64,000 nucleotides of DNA from Imbricaverruca yamaguchii (taxonomy: Eukaryota > Arthropoda > Thecostraca > Neoverrucidae): NCBI GenBank assembly GCA_034440575.1, contig JAOTOL010001231.1, positions 62,001 to 126,000 on the forward strand. Reading direction: 5' to 3'. Numbering within the stretch: position 1 is the first letter of the stretch; each line of letters starts with the position of its first letter. The notes beneath the pieces are model-generated. The model worked only from the letters and a program-made list of their open reading frames with translations, was not told where the DNA came from and did no database searches. Both the position numbers and the translations under genes were made by a program. This document shows, in pieces, positions 1 to 9,825 of the stretch.

Positions 1-2
1 AG

Positions 3-653
3 CGACGCGAGCGTGACGATCGCGAGGCGCGGATGCGTCGCGAGTTGGAACGCGAGCGCGAGAAGGCGGCGGCCGAGAAGCGAAAGCGGAAGGAGGCGCG
101 TGCCGAGAAGCGGCGCACGTCTGCTGACGGCCGGCGTCGCAAGCACAAGAAGCGTCGCTCCGTCTCGGAGAGCTCCAGCTCTGAAGAGGAAGAGCCGGAG
201 GTAAAGCCCAAGCGGAAGAAAGCTAAGTCTCCAGTGGCGGCGCCGGCGGCCGATCCAGCAGCGGCTGAGGTCAAACCTACACTGGACCGACCAAAATCCT
301 TCATCGACGAACAGCACTTTGAGCCGGACTATGACGCACCCGATGACGAAGCGGAGACAAAGGACGACGCCACGAATGTGGCACGCGCCGAACAGAAGGC
401 GCCGGTGCCTGCAAAACAAAAAAAGCGTACCAAGAAGTTGGTAGAGACATCCGATGAATCGGAGTCCGCCAGCTCGAGCGAGTCAGATTCCAGTGACCAA
501 GTGGCGAGGCGCAAGAAGCGCAAGAAGAAGCGTCGGCGCAACTCGACAGACAGCTCGGAAAGCGAAGCCGAGAAAAAGAAGAAGAAGCGAAGCCACAAAA
601 AGCGCGACGAGAAGAAGCGCAAGGACAAGAAGAAGAAGCGGTCGCGGAAGTGA
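3..653 (+). CDS. C-terminal coding exon of a Lys/Arg/Ser/Glu-rich nuclear protein, RBBP6/SNAMA-like tail (5' partial)
   Basis: The frame is open from the window edge and stops with TGA at 651-653, giving about 216 codons. The N-terminal part is a charged Arg/Glu/Lys stretch that could form a single alpha helix. It is followed by acidic Ser clusters (SSSSEEEEPE), a less repetitive middle with FIDEQHFEPDYDAPDDE, and a very basic Lys/Arg tail ending KKKKRSRK. Such composition is typical of splicing or 3'-end-processing factors in nuclear speckles. The EPDYD motif followed by Lys-rich repeats resembles, from memory, the extreme C-terminus of RBBP6, an E3 ligase linked to pre-mRNA 3' processing. 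That assignment is tentative because low-complexity tails are weak evidence; other SR-like proteins remain possible. A poly(A) signal about 310 bp after the stop shows this is the last exon. Confidence 0.8.
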   Translation, partial: RRERDDREARMRRELEREREKAAAEKRKRKEARAEKRRTSADGRRRKHKKRRSVSESSSSEEEEPEVKPKRKKAKSPVAAPAADPAAAEVKPTLDRPKSFIDEQHFEPDYDAPDDEAETKDDATNVARAEQKAPVPAKQKKRTKKLVETSDESESASSSESDSSDQVARRKKRKKKRRRNSTDSSESEAEKKKKKRSHKKRDEKKRKDKKKKRSRK

Positions 654-990
654 GCCCAGTTCTGTCCGCCGCGTGTACTCTAGCTGTGATAGCTGCCGGA
701 CGGAAGCCGACCTCGGCCGGCGTCGTCGGCGTATGTACAGTCGCTACGCTGGGGCGGCATGACCTGCGTGATGGGTCGGCTCGTGTTGTGTGTAGGGTGA
801 TCCGTCGCCGACGATGGAAGACGTGCAGGTGTCCCCTCCCCCTCTGGTGGGTGTGTCGGTCCAACAGCCGCCGCATGTACAGTTACTCCGGCGGGCATGT
901 GGCCGTTATGTGTCAATATATACGTGCAAATTGATTGTGGTAGTGTGTACCGGCCGCGTTTGCTAATAAAGCGTTATTGTGCAGACCGTG
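654..990 (+). other. 3' UTR with poly(A) signal at 965-970
   Basis: No coding frame continues after the TGA. A canonical AATAAA lies at 965-970, followed by a GT-rich stretch at 981-1000 that would serve as the downstream cleavage element. Cleavage is expected near 985. This closes the gene in the preceding exon. Confidence 0.7.
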
Positions 991-2185
991 TTTGTGTCGA
1001 GGGCCGTGGCTGAGTGAGGTGGCGACCGTTGCCGTCGGGAGCGCACTCCAAATGGACTCCAGCAGACGACGCCTTGGTTCGGACGGATAAGCAGCGGCCG
1101 CTGGATGCTGTACAGCCGTGCCGCCGCCGTTCGATCAGGAGCGTAGAGCAGTCGCGTGGCTCAGTGGTGCATGCCAGACGAGCAGTTCGGCTGCGCTTTG
1201 TATACACCGAGATCAAGGGCGGATGCAAGGGGCGCTGTGGGCTATGTGCCCCACCGTGGGAAGTTAGTTATTAGGGTGTTAGGGCGCTTCAACTGCAGTG
1301 GTTATACAGTCTCCATTCCCCCATGGGAAGGTGATACACCTCTGGGAAGGCTTGAAGTGCATCCACACACCAAGTTTTTCAGGTAGGGGTGTCGCTCTGG
1401 GATGAAAATGCGCCGCTCACCCTCGAATATCCAGGCCGGAGGTGCTCCTGGGAAGACAAAGTCGCCCGGCACCTGATACGTACTTCAGACACCCTTCCGG
1501 GCTGGTCCCACATAACAATTCCTGGGTCCGCCCAGACCGGGATATGAGCATAAAGCATGCTACGCCACTACTTGAGCGTTTGTGCATAATTAAACACGGC
1601 GTTAAGCACAGCGAAAAATAATGTTTTGTATGCGAGCCTGCCTTGCACCTAGCATACTTCATCCTGTTAATATTGATGCCGTGAGTGTGAGAGGGTACCT
1701 AGCGTGGCCTTTGCATGCATAATTCGACGCATGCTAACCGCACGGCATAAAACGGAAACGGTCGCAAAATCTATCGTGCCAAATCGTGTTGGAAATGAAG
1801 TCTTGAATACGAAACCATAAGTGCGTCTCTAGCCAAACAATTAAAAGTGAACACATTCATGGTACCCAGACGCGCATCCGGTGTATTCTTAGTTATGGAG
1901 CCCGGTCAGTGCAGTGGGCCGATCCAGAGGATTGGTTTTCGTTTTTTTTTTTGGGGGAGGAACAACTTAACATTTTATCTCTGATTTAAAATACTCTTCG
2001 GATTCTTAATTACGAACATTCGGTTGGTCTTTTTGCGACAATATTTCAGTCGGATTTTTTTTTCGAGCGCAAAAAGCCTGTCATAGTGTAATCGTTCTGG
2101 GAAAAATCGGTCACTGGGAAGGGGCACAGCCCCGTGCTCCGACGCTTAGATCTACCAGTGATCACCAGCCCCATTAATCACCAGT
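991..2185. other. Intergenic, no gene recognised
   Basis: Apart from one minus-strand hairpin mini-element at 1263-1313, I see nothing I can name. The missing first exon of NDUFB10 would be expected somewhere between here and 9690, but no matching codons were found. Confidence 0.5.
1263..1313 (-). repeat. Hairpin mini-element (degenerate copy)
   Basis: Read on the minus strand it has the inner-loop and GCGCCCTAA motif of the family and the AATAACTAA tail. The GGGCGC 5' half-stem has decayed. No clear target duplication. Confidence 0.5.
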
Positions 2186-3060
2186 CAGATTCAAACTAAG
2201 CGTCGCACGAAAACGAAAGAGGAGTCATCGGAAAGCCCTCGATGAGTAGAGCCCGGGTCCACCCCCAAAACAATTTCCCCCAAACGTGACTTCACTAGGA
2301 AGGGGGACGAGTAGCCTAGGGGTAAGTTGCTCGTCTCACAGTCGAAAGGTTGTGGGTTCGAGTCTCACCCGTCGCTACTCTTCGCCCGCGACCAATCGGC
2401 GTGAGAGATTGGCGGCGCTACATGATTCAAGGGTCGATGTGTCGCAAAACCAATAGCTAACTGACTCCACTAGGAGGGACTAGAATTTCACTTTTCACGA
2501 CTTACATCATGTTTTAGCTCTGGGGAGTTCATTTTGGTGGATATTTGAGGAGAAACATTATTAGGAATCAGAATAGGACAGGGAATTCGACCAGAGCTTT
2601 AATTCCCCCAATTGTTTCTGTGAAATGTCAAAATATTGAGTTTTAAAGTTTCTATTTTCCCTTTCCAATGGGTATAGCAGACTGAGAAACGGTGTTGGAA
2701 GTCAACTTGCTCTCATACAAAATGTTACCTTTAGCCAGAATTTTCCACTTTAACTATAATAGGCGAATATGCAAAATTTGTAGGTAGTGAAAAACGGGAA
2801 AAATGAAAAATGCCTCTTGTACGTTTTGTTGCATCCCTAAAGGTAAGCACACGCTGAAAGTTTCCTTAAAATATCCGCATCCGTGAAAGCGTGACGACTG
2901 GTTGAACTTTTTTGGAGGTGACCTGACTTGACCTAGATTAACTCGTTGACCCTAAATGACTGACATCAAAAGTTTGAAACAACATGCCAAATTGATGTGG
3001 GAAAAGGTATGCAAAATTTCGGCGCGCTGCCGCACGCCGAAATTTTAACGCAGCCGATAT
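2186..3060 (+). repeat. Rpt-A interspersed repeat, copy 1 (split by a SINE)
   Basis: Shares long stretches with 4089-4705 and, inverted, with 7399-8184 and 15433-16195. Landmarks are the CGCACGAAAACGAAAGAGG block near its start, CTCTGGGGAGTTCATTTTGG in the middle, and the ATGCCAAATTGATGTGG block near its end. A SINE interrupts it at about 2304-2462. No open frame is conserved among copies, so it is probably non-coding; class unknown. Confidence 0.75.
2304..2462 (+). mobile_element. tRNA-derived SINE, type I
   Basis: The head carries pol III promoter-like boxes: A box around TAGCCTAGGGG and B box GGTTCGAGTCTCACC. The shared body contains CGACCAATCGGCGTGAGAG, followed by the 3' hairpin and an A/C-rich tail. 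A roughly 16-bp target duplication flanks it (GACTTCACTAGGAAGG at 2288 versus GACTCCACTAGGAGGG at 2463), showing insertion into Rpt-A. The head is not a functional tRNA gene. Confidence 0.85.
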
Positions 3061-3559
3061 CGCTGCGTTATCACTGCTTCGCCGGCTGTCTATGGTGGAA
3101 ATAGATCCAGAAGGAAATACGCAATGTAACAATATGTGCAATAAATCATTGTAAGTGGCAAAGAAATTGACGTCTTAAGGCAAGCTAACATTCATAAATG
3201 TATTTTCCATCATATTTTATGGAGACAGAGTCTCATACATTGTAACTACATTCTTCGCGCGCACACTTATGAGCATCCGGTTGCCCTTATCGCGGGCGCA
3301 TGTTTGGATTTCTTGAATGGCATCGGGAACCTACCTGTTTTCTTTCTTTACTAGACGTCCCCCTGGTGTCCGCATGAACATTGCGTCTGACGCATAACGG
3401 TACGTTTTCACGCTGAAAACCTGGACTTGTGGACGTCCGTGAAGTTAGCGACTTATTCAGCGACGGATTCAGCGACGGATTCAGATTTCCTTCAAAACCG
3501 GTGTATAGGTCAAATATAGCACGCTGAGCACGAATATGACCTTCATTTGGCCGGTCAAG
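3061..3559. other. Intergenic, nothing recognised
   Basis: There is a short duplicated phrase (TTCAGCGACGGATTC, around 3457-3482), but no gene or known element was recognised. Confidence 0.4.
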
Positions 3560-3948
3560 GTCAAATTCGAGGTCAAATTCAAGGTCAAAGGAAGGGGTAC
3601 CGCATAACGTCCCGAATTTACCGCACGATTGTCTCTAAATTGGTGCCAGATGATAGCCAGGCCTGATGTCTAGCGTCCGTCAAGGTGACCTGACCCATGA
3701 CGTTTGACCTTGGGAGTCAAATTCAAGGTCAAAGGACGGGGTACCGCATAACGTCCCGAATTTACCGCACGATCGTCTCTAAATTGGTGCCAGATGATAG
3801 CCAGGCCTGATGTCTAGCGTCCGTCAAGGTGACCTGACCCATGACCTTTGACCTTGGGGGTCAAATTCAAGGTCAAAGGACGGGGTACCGCATAACGTCC
3901 CGAATTTACCGGACGATCGTCTCTAAATTGGTGCCAGATGATAGCCAC
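3560..3948 (+). repeat. 144-bp tandem repeat, about 2.6 copies
   Basis: The phrase GGGGTACCGCATAACGTCC recurs at 3594, 3738 and 3882, spaced exactly 144 bp, with GTGACCTGACCCATGAC in each full unit. Copies are almost identical, so the duplication is recent. Confidence 0.9.
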
Positions 3949-3955
3949 TTACCAA

Positions 3956-4036
3956 TTTAGATGATAGCCAGGCACCAATTTAGAGACAATCGTGCGGTAA
4001 ATTCGGGACGTTATGCGGTACCCCGTCCTTTGACCT
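3956..4036 (-). repeat. Inverted copy of part of the 144-bp unit
   Basis: The segment is the reverse complement of the last unit at about 3880-3948 (GGCACCAATTTAGAGACA, then the complement of GGGGTACCGC). It forms a fold-back with a short spacer at the end of the tandem array. Confidence 0.85.
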
Positions 4037-4088
4037 ATGTGGGGGTGGGGGTGGGGGGGGAGGTTGGCTTGGGAGGTGGGGGTGGGGT

Positions 4089-4705
4089 TGAAGACCCCCT
4101 CTAAAATCAAAACAAAGCATCGCACGAAAACGAAAGAGGTGTCATCGGAAAGCGCTCGACGAGTAGGGTCCGAGTCCACCCTCCAAAACAATTTTTCTCC
4201 CAAAAGTGACGTCACCAGGGGGCTAGATTTTTACGACTTTTCACGACTTATAGTATGTTTTTGACTCTGGGGAGTTCATTTTGGGGATATATGAGAAAAA
4301 AATTGATTAGGGCAAAGTCAACTCGCCTTAATAAAAAGTGCTTACTTTAGCCAGAACCTTTGATTTGAACTGCAATAGGCAAATATGCAAAATTTATATT
4401 TAGTCAAAAACGAAAAAAATCCTCTGATACGTTTCGTTACATCCCTAAAAATATCCAAACGCTTCAAGTTTCATTAAAATATCTGCATCCGTTAAAGCGT
4501 GATGACTGGTTTAACTTTTTTCAGAGGTGACTTCACTTGACCTTGACTACCTCGTAGACCCTAGATGACCTGACTAAAAATTTTGAAACAGCATGCCAAA
4601 TTGATGTGGAAAAAGGTATGCCAAGTCTTGGCGCGCTGCTGCGCGCCGTTCGATCAATATACGCGAAAACTTTATGACTTTGAGATTAAAGACCCTCTCC
4701 CCCGG
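4089..4705 (+). repeat. Rpt-A interspersed repeat, copy 2
   Basis: Shorter than copy 1 but colinear with it. It begins near GAAGACCCCCTCTAAAATC and ends near AAAGACCCTCTCCCCC, so the two ends resemble each other in direct orientation, as in the other copies. Confidence 0.75.
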
Positions 4706-6690
4706 AGATGGAACGGGTTAAGGCGCATCGATATTTTGGCATATATATTCCGGGCACAAGATAGTATGCCCAATATCAGATGGATGAATCTGCATTGGGT
4801 GCGTAGGTGTGAGCTAATGTTTGAAATTGTTTATTTTCGGATCTTGGATGCTACGATCACAGACTTTTATTTTCACCTTGTTTCGTTGTTAAAAATCGTT
4901 GTTTCTTTTTTCGACTTTATTGGCTTTGGGGCTTTTGACTCTCGGCTGTTATGGTTCTTAGCCTTTATCATTCTTGGATGTTTTGTATAATTGGACATTT
5001 AATATTTTGAGGTTACGGTATTGGATGTTCTGAAGAACCTCGGAGAAGAGAGGACCCGGAGGGAGATCCCAAGATACCTTTACTAGAGGGAGATCCCTTC
5101 CATAAGAGGAAAACATTCCTACGAGCTTCCCCACGAACCTTGCGCACTAGCAAAGGCCCGTCGTCGAGCCCACGACCATACCAGCCGAGGCTGAGGAGAT
5201 TCTTTAGGTTACCCAGGTTACATTTCACTGAGGCCCTTCATTGAGGGTGGAGAAATGTCAAATCCTCACGATGACAATCTTTTCATGAAATTTTGTAACG
5301 CTGTCTTCGTCGTGATTGATAAGCCCGTGACATTTTTCCGAGGTGAGTACCTATGCGTTTATTGATACTGAGAACTGGGAGGATGAATGGGGAAGTGAAT
5401 AGCATGCTGAAGACAATAATATAAAGCATGTGCAGTTTATGTTTTGGGTGGGGGGGATTTTCTGTGTATTTGCAGCTTTTTATATTAAAAAAAAACCTTT
5501 TTCCCATGAAATGTATAGGTGTGAATGTGGTTAATATGATGCAACTACTTGTTTCCTCCACACTTAATATCTACATGCTTTTTAGTTTGAGAGGAAGAAT
5601 ATCACCCAGAAGGTGGCCTGGAGTCAGGCAATATGGCATAAAAGTAATGATCATAATAAAGAAATTTGGTATCAGCCTAACCTAGCATATTCCATCAATA
5701 AGGCAAACCTGTAGTTTAAAGTATTTTTTTATTTCCTGAAATTTTATTTTCAAATGCAATGTTTAGGAAGGTGGTCAACATGATGTGACCACTAATTTCC
5801 TCTACAGATGCATGCCTCTTGGGTGGGAGGCAAAATAACAGCTACAGAGGGGCTAGGAGTTGAGTAATATAGCATAACAAGCGGTATTATTGTGCTTTGA
5901 GGTGATAATGCCTTTGCACATTTGCCTCCATAAAGGAAACAAATTGGTTATGTTTGGCTAGGTTAGGTTAGTTTAGGTATTTTATGTTGGATATTAAAAC
6001 ATTCAAGAAAAATTATTTTTTTCCAAAGTCAACTAATGTTGCGAAGGTTAGGTTCTCTCACCTGGTTGGCTCCCCAAACTCTCGTGCATCACTCACCCTG
6101 AGGTGAGTTCTGTGGCTGATCAATGGGAGCCTGTATCTGCAGGAGTGCCAGTCCCCGAGATTAAATAAAAATATGGTTATCTGATAGACAGGGAAAGACA
6201 GGAACTGGAAAGTATATCTTAAGGAGAATTTGTATGCCTAGAGTAGCCATAACACCTGCTAATATGTGGTAGCCAGAAAATATTTCTGATGCAAATTAAG
6301 AAAAAATAAATATAGAAAGGTAAAGCTACTCTTCAAGTTTGATTAGTATATTAGCATGGTTAATCTATTCAGTGTATTCATACAACAATGTGCAGATATT
6401 TGTTTGAATGCAGTGCAGCTTTTAATGCCCTAGGTCTGTTAAGGCTACTACATTATCAGGCAGTGAGTTCCAGGTGGAACAGCATCTGAGACTAAAAAAA
6501 TGTCTTCCTACAATCCACTGATGCATGCCTGTAAGCCAATTTCAGGGAGTGTCCATGTGTGTTCATATAGACATAAAGACATAAAATATTAGTGCAACTA
6601 TGAGCCACAAGGGCCCTTCTTGGTTGCACTCTGTACACTGAACCAGTTGCCACCAAATCTGTCAATTACCCCTCCACGTAATACTGAAAA
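4706..6690. other. AT-rich, CpG-poor intergenic DNA
   Basis: I recognise no gene. Phrases such as GTTGAGTAATATAGCATAA at about 5859 recur beside the palindrome at 8645-8898, so part of this may be decayed relatives of that element. Confidence 0.4.
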
Positions 6691-6699
6691 GCAAGCCCT

Positions 6700-7300
6700 C
6701 TATTCTTATAATGATTGTCTATGCTGTTTTTAAAGATATTCAATGTTCTGCTACTGACAATGTTTTCTGGCAGCTGGTTCCAGTGTTATACTACCCTGTT
6801 GGTGAAGAAAGTCTGCCTTAACCTTGTTCTGCTGTGGTTAGCTTTAATTTCGAATTTATGGCCTCTAATTCCATCATTTCTGTTCAATTCAAACATTTCC
6901 CCAAGAAATCCCCTCTCCACACCATGGACAAATTTAAAGAGCTCAATGAGATCTCCTGGCAGCCTTCTATATCTAAGTGAAAACATATTCAATTTCTTCA
7001 ATCTTTCCTCATATGCCAAGTTGCTTATGCCATTAACCATTTTTGTAGCCCTCTTTTGTACTCTCTCTTTAAAAGCCAACAATCCCTGATATGTTTGTGT
7101 TCGCCAATGGTGCCAGCACAAACATATCAGGGATCTGAATGGCAGAATGACCATGCAAAATCTTCCAACATTTGAAAATGCCTGCTCAAATCAGTCTACC
7201 TTTCATGGAGTACAAATCTAGTTTCTGTAATCTGGCACCATAATACAGATCATCCATCCCCTCTATGTTTCATGTCCATCTTCTCTGTCAGTATGCATCT
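6700..7300 (-). mobile_element. CR1-like LINE, 3' end of ORF2 (relic)
   Basis: On the minus strand a frame encodes the typical C-terminal tail of CR1-type reverse transcriptase: ERVQKRATKMV, YEERLKKLNM, RYRRLPGDLIELFK, then a segment equivalent to WNQLPENIV and FKNSID. Immediately upstream on that strand is a second, frameshifted version of a similar tail (LYSMKGRLI, FKCWKI), so two related LINE ends are juxtaposed. Stops and frameshifts show it is dead. It appears to continue the reverse transcriptase portion at 8215-8650, from which Rpt-A copy 3 separates it. Confidence 0.75.
7082..7134. repeat. Perfect 18-bp inverted repeat
   Basis: ATCCCTGATATGTTTGTG at 7082-7099 is exactly complementary to 7117-7134 with a 17-nt spacer. 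It lies at the junction between the two LINE tails. Confidence 0.9.
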
Positions 7301-7398
7301 CAACAAAGCTCACCTGAAATCCATCCAGGCAATAATGTGCATAAGGACAATTTTTTTTTAGTCATATGAGTCACAGTGTGTTTTAACCCATCCTGTCT

Positions 7399-8184
7399 TG
7401 GGAGGTCTTCAACTGCCCCCCTCCGGTTTTTTCGCGGATAGTGCACGAACGGCGTGCGGCAGCGCACCCATATTTGGCATACCTTTTTCCACATCAATTT
7501 CACATGCTGATTCAAAAATCTTAAGTCAGGTCTTGTAGGGTCAACAAGTTAGTCAAGGTCAAGTGAGGTCACCTCCAAAAAAGTTAAACCAGTCCTCACG
7601 CTTTAATAGATACAGATATTTTAATGAAACTTTCAGTGTTTGCTTATTCTTAGGGATGCAACAAAGCGTATGAGTTGAATTTGTCGTTTATTTTTCATTT
7701 TTGACTACATATAAATTTTCCATATTTGCCAAATTGCAGTTCAAATTGAGGATTCTGGCTAAAGTATGCATTTTTTTTGTTAGGGCAAGTTGACTTTCAA
7801 CAACGTTTCTCAGTCTGTTCTACCCATTGGAACAGGGAAATTTAAGAAAACTTGAAAACTCAAAATTTTTAAATAAAGCAAATTGGGGGGAGGCAAACAA
7901 AATTGTAGCCCTAATCGATTTTGCTGTCCTTTTCTCATTCCAAATACATTTTGTTTTTCATATGTCCCCCAAAATGAACTCCCCAGAGTCAAAAACATAA
8001 TGTAAATTGAGAAAAGTTGTGAAAATATAGCCCCCCTGGTGACGTCACTTTTTGGGGGAAATTGTTTTGGAGGGTGAACCCGGACCCTACTCGTCGAGCG
8101 CTTTCCGATGACACCTCTTTCGTTTTCGTGCGATGCTTAGTTTGGGACTTTAGAAGGGGGTCTTCAACTGCCCCCTCCCCCTCA
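7399..8184 (-). repeat. Rpt-A interspersed repeat, copy 3 (inside a LINE)
   Basis: Inverted relative to copies 1 and 2. Both ends carry nearly the same phrase in direct orientation, GGTCTTCAACTGCCCCC at about 7403 and 8159, each capable of a short G-run/C-run hairpin. It interrupts a minus-strand CR1-like LINE. Confidence 0.8.
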
Positions 8185-8214
8185 ATACAGGGTGGGAGGA
8201 TTTGATCGGAAAGA

Positions 8215-8650
8215 CGGCGCGGGTTAAGAATTGAACATTTCTTGGAGTTCATTGCTAGTCTCCATGATTTGGCAGTACTAACCAGGTATCTATATCTTTT
8301 TGGCCCTGTGAAATGCCAGCGAGCAGGTCTGTGACAGATTTGTACTTCATTTTCATGTATATTTTTTGGTCATTTGCAAAAGCCTTGATTTAAGAGTGTA
8401 TATCATGAGGTACATAGTTCACATAAATCCAGAACAGCACAGGACCTAGCACAGAGCCCCGAGGTATTCCACTCCGATCATCCCTTGGTTCGCTTGAAGA
8501 ACCAGAGACGAGCACTTCCATTTCCCTGTTTATGAATGTGGTCAACAGGATGTGACTACCCATTCCCTCTGCAAGTGTATTCTTTCCAGTTTGGTTGGCA
8601 AAAGAAAAAAAGTGTATGTACAACAAAATCCATCGGAATAAGAGCATTGT
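8215..8650 (-). mobile_element. CR1-like LINE reverse transcriptase fragment
   Basis: The minus strand encodes SGIPRGSVLGPVLF and IYVN, the palm-domain block of LINE reverse transcriptases. After a stop comes FANDQKIYMK, a decayed form of the catalytic F-ADD box, then a segment ending MNSKKCSILNP that matches the W-x-M-x-N-x-x-KC region. The order is right for one element reading toward 6700. The Asp-Asp pair is lost and stops are present. Confidence 0.8.
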
Positions 8651-8898
8651 GTGACACGAAATCTACGACCTTCAATATACCAGGAGGTGCTGAGCTTACA
8701 TCAAAAGTAACGTTAGGGATTATTCTATATCACTCAAAGTTTCAGGAAAGGGGCTATCGTCAGGAGTGACGATACTCCTGACGATGGCCCCTGGCCGAAA
8801 CGTTGAGTAATATAGCATAATCCCTGATGTTACTTTTCATGTAAACTCAGCACCTCCTGGTATATTGAGGGTCGTACATTTCGTCTCATGCAATGTCT
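8645..8898. repeat. Large imperfect palindrome with arms of about 123 bp
   Basis: The left arm 8645-8767 pairs with 8774-8898 around a 6-nt centre. Matching landmarks are CAGGAGGTGCTGAG and its complement CTCAGCACCTCCTG. The centre-proximal 18 bp pair almost perfectly. The right arm contains CTGACGA, two GGCC blocks and GAAAC in the order of a hammerhead core. Confidence 0.85.
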
Positions 8899-9384
8899 AA
8901 AACCCAGGAGCATTTTAGAGCCATTCTTCATTGTATTAAGCAATTGAATAAGAGCACACAATGTGTTATTACTGTGGCACCATGCTCTTGTTCTGCATTT
9001 GTAACTTGGTGCTCTTGTGACCAGTATTGTAATCAAGGTTCGAGTTTTGTGTGCTTTTGATTATGTCCGGGCTCCACTATCTTTGTCCTGGTCCCAGCAA
9101 ATTCTTGCTTTATTAATATAGAACCATATGGGGTAGCCCTAAAAACCCAACTGGAAGCACTTGTCACCCCTGTGCATTCGGCCCCACCAATGTTTTTTTC
9201 CCTCAAAATTATCCAGCATTGGTTGTAACATCAAATATTGGTTATTTGTAGAATATAGCCCTTCACAGATAACAAGTAAAATTTAATTAATATCAACTGC
9301 CTCTGATATATAGCAAGTCTCTTGGAATCATTCAACCTTGACCATTGGAAACCATCAGTGCTAAATATAATTGTTGACTTGGAA
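8899..9384. other. Intergenic, nothing recognised
   Basis: AT-rich sequence with no frame or repeat that I can identify. Confidence 0.4.
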
Positions 9385-9645
9385 TATATGATGTGTGGGA
9401 TGTATTTTAGGATGTAATGTGTGAGATATATGTTTGGTGTATATGACGTGCGTGATGTATGCTGCGTGAGATGAGTGATGTATGGTATAGATTATGTGTG
9501 TAATATACACTGTGTGGGATATGTGATGCATGGTATGTATGATGTGTGAGATATGTGATGTGTGGGATATATGATGTGTGGGATATATGATGTGTGGGAT
9601 ATACGATGTGTGGCTTATATGATTTGTGGGATATGTGCTGTTTGT
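9385..9645 (+). repeat. Minisatellite of 15-16 bp units upstream of an NDUFB10 exon
   Basis: Degenerate units of the type GATGTGTGGGATATAT run up to within about 45 bp of the exon at 9690. Frames through it yield artefactual His/Ser/Tyr-rich peptides. Confidence 0.85.
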
Positions 9646-9689
9646 GGAGCTTGACAGTGTGGTGACACGTTGTGACGTGTGGCCTCCAG

Positions 9690-9825
9690 AACGGGTGGTG
9701 GTGCCGAACCGCACCGAGTACCCGTGGTACCACCGGAGCTACAACCGCGTGCCCACCATCGACGAGTGCTACACGGACGACCCCGTCTGTCGGTTCGAAG
9801 CCAACGAGCAGTGGATTCGCGACAG
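9690..9825 (+). CDS. NDUFB10: NDUFB10 (complex I PDSW subunit), internal exon
   Basis: NDUFB10 is an accessory subunit of mitochondrial NADH:ubiquinone oxidoreductase, in the membrane-arm distal module on the intermembrane-space side. This exon encodes 44 full codons: PNRTEYPWYHRSYNRVP then IDECYTDDPVCRFEANEQW and IRD. The Cys-x6-Cys pair (DEC...VCR) is a family feature, as is the YHR-x-Y-x-RVP motif. The donor is GACAG|GTGTGT (phase 2). The acceptor is taken as CCTCCAG|AA, which needs one base from the preceding exon; its pyrimidine tract is poor, so the 5' edge is uncertain. The upstream exon with the initiator Met and the conserved Pro-Val/Ile-Thr segment was not found between 990 and 9690. 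Confidence 0.93.

Noticed and set aside
301..876. 191-codon minus-strand frame opposite the first gene
   Set aside because: Shadow of a GC-rich, Lys/Arg/Glu-biased coding exon on the plus strand.
2304..2375. Possible true tRNA genes (also at 13006, 18534, 38650, 41901)
   Set aside because: A and B boxes are present but each head is followed by the shared SINE body, tail and target duplications; no complete cloverleaf was seen.
4583..4990. 135-codon plus-strand frame
   Set aside because: Begins inside Rpt-A copy 2 and is not conserved in other copies; no recognisable domain.
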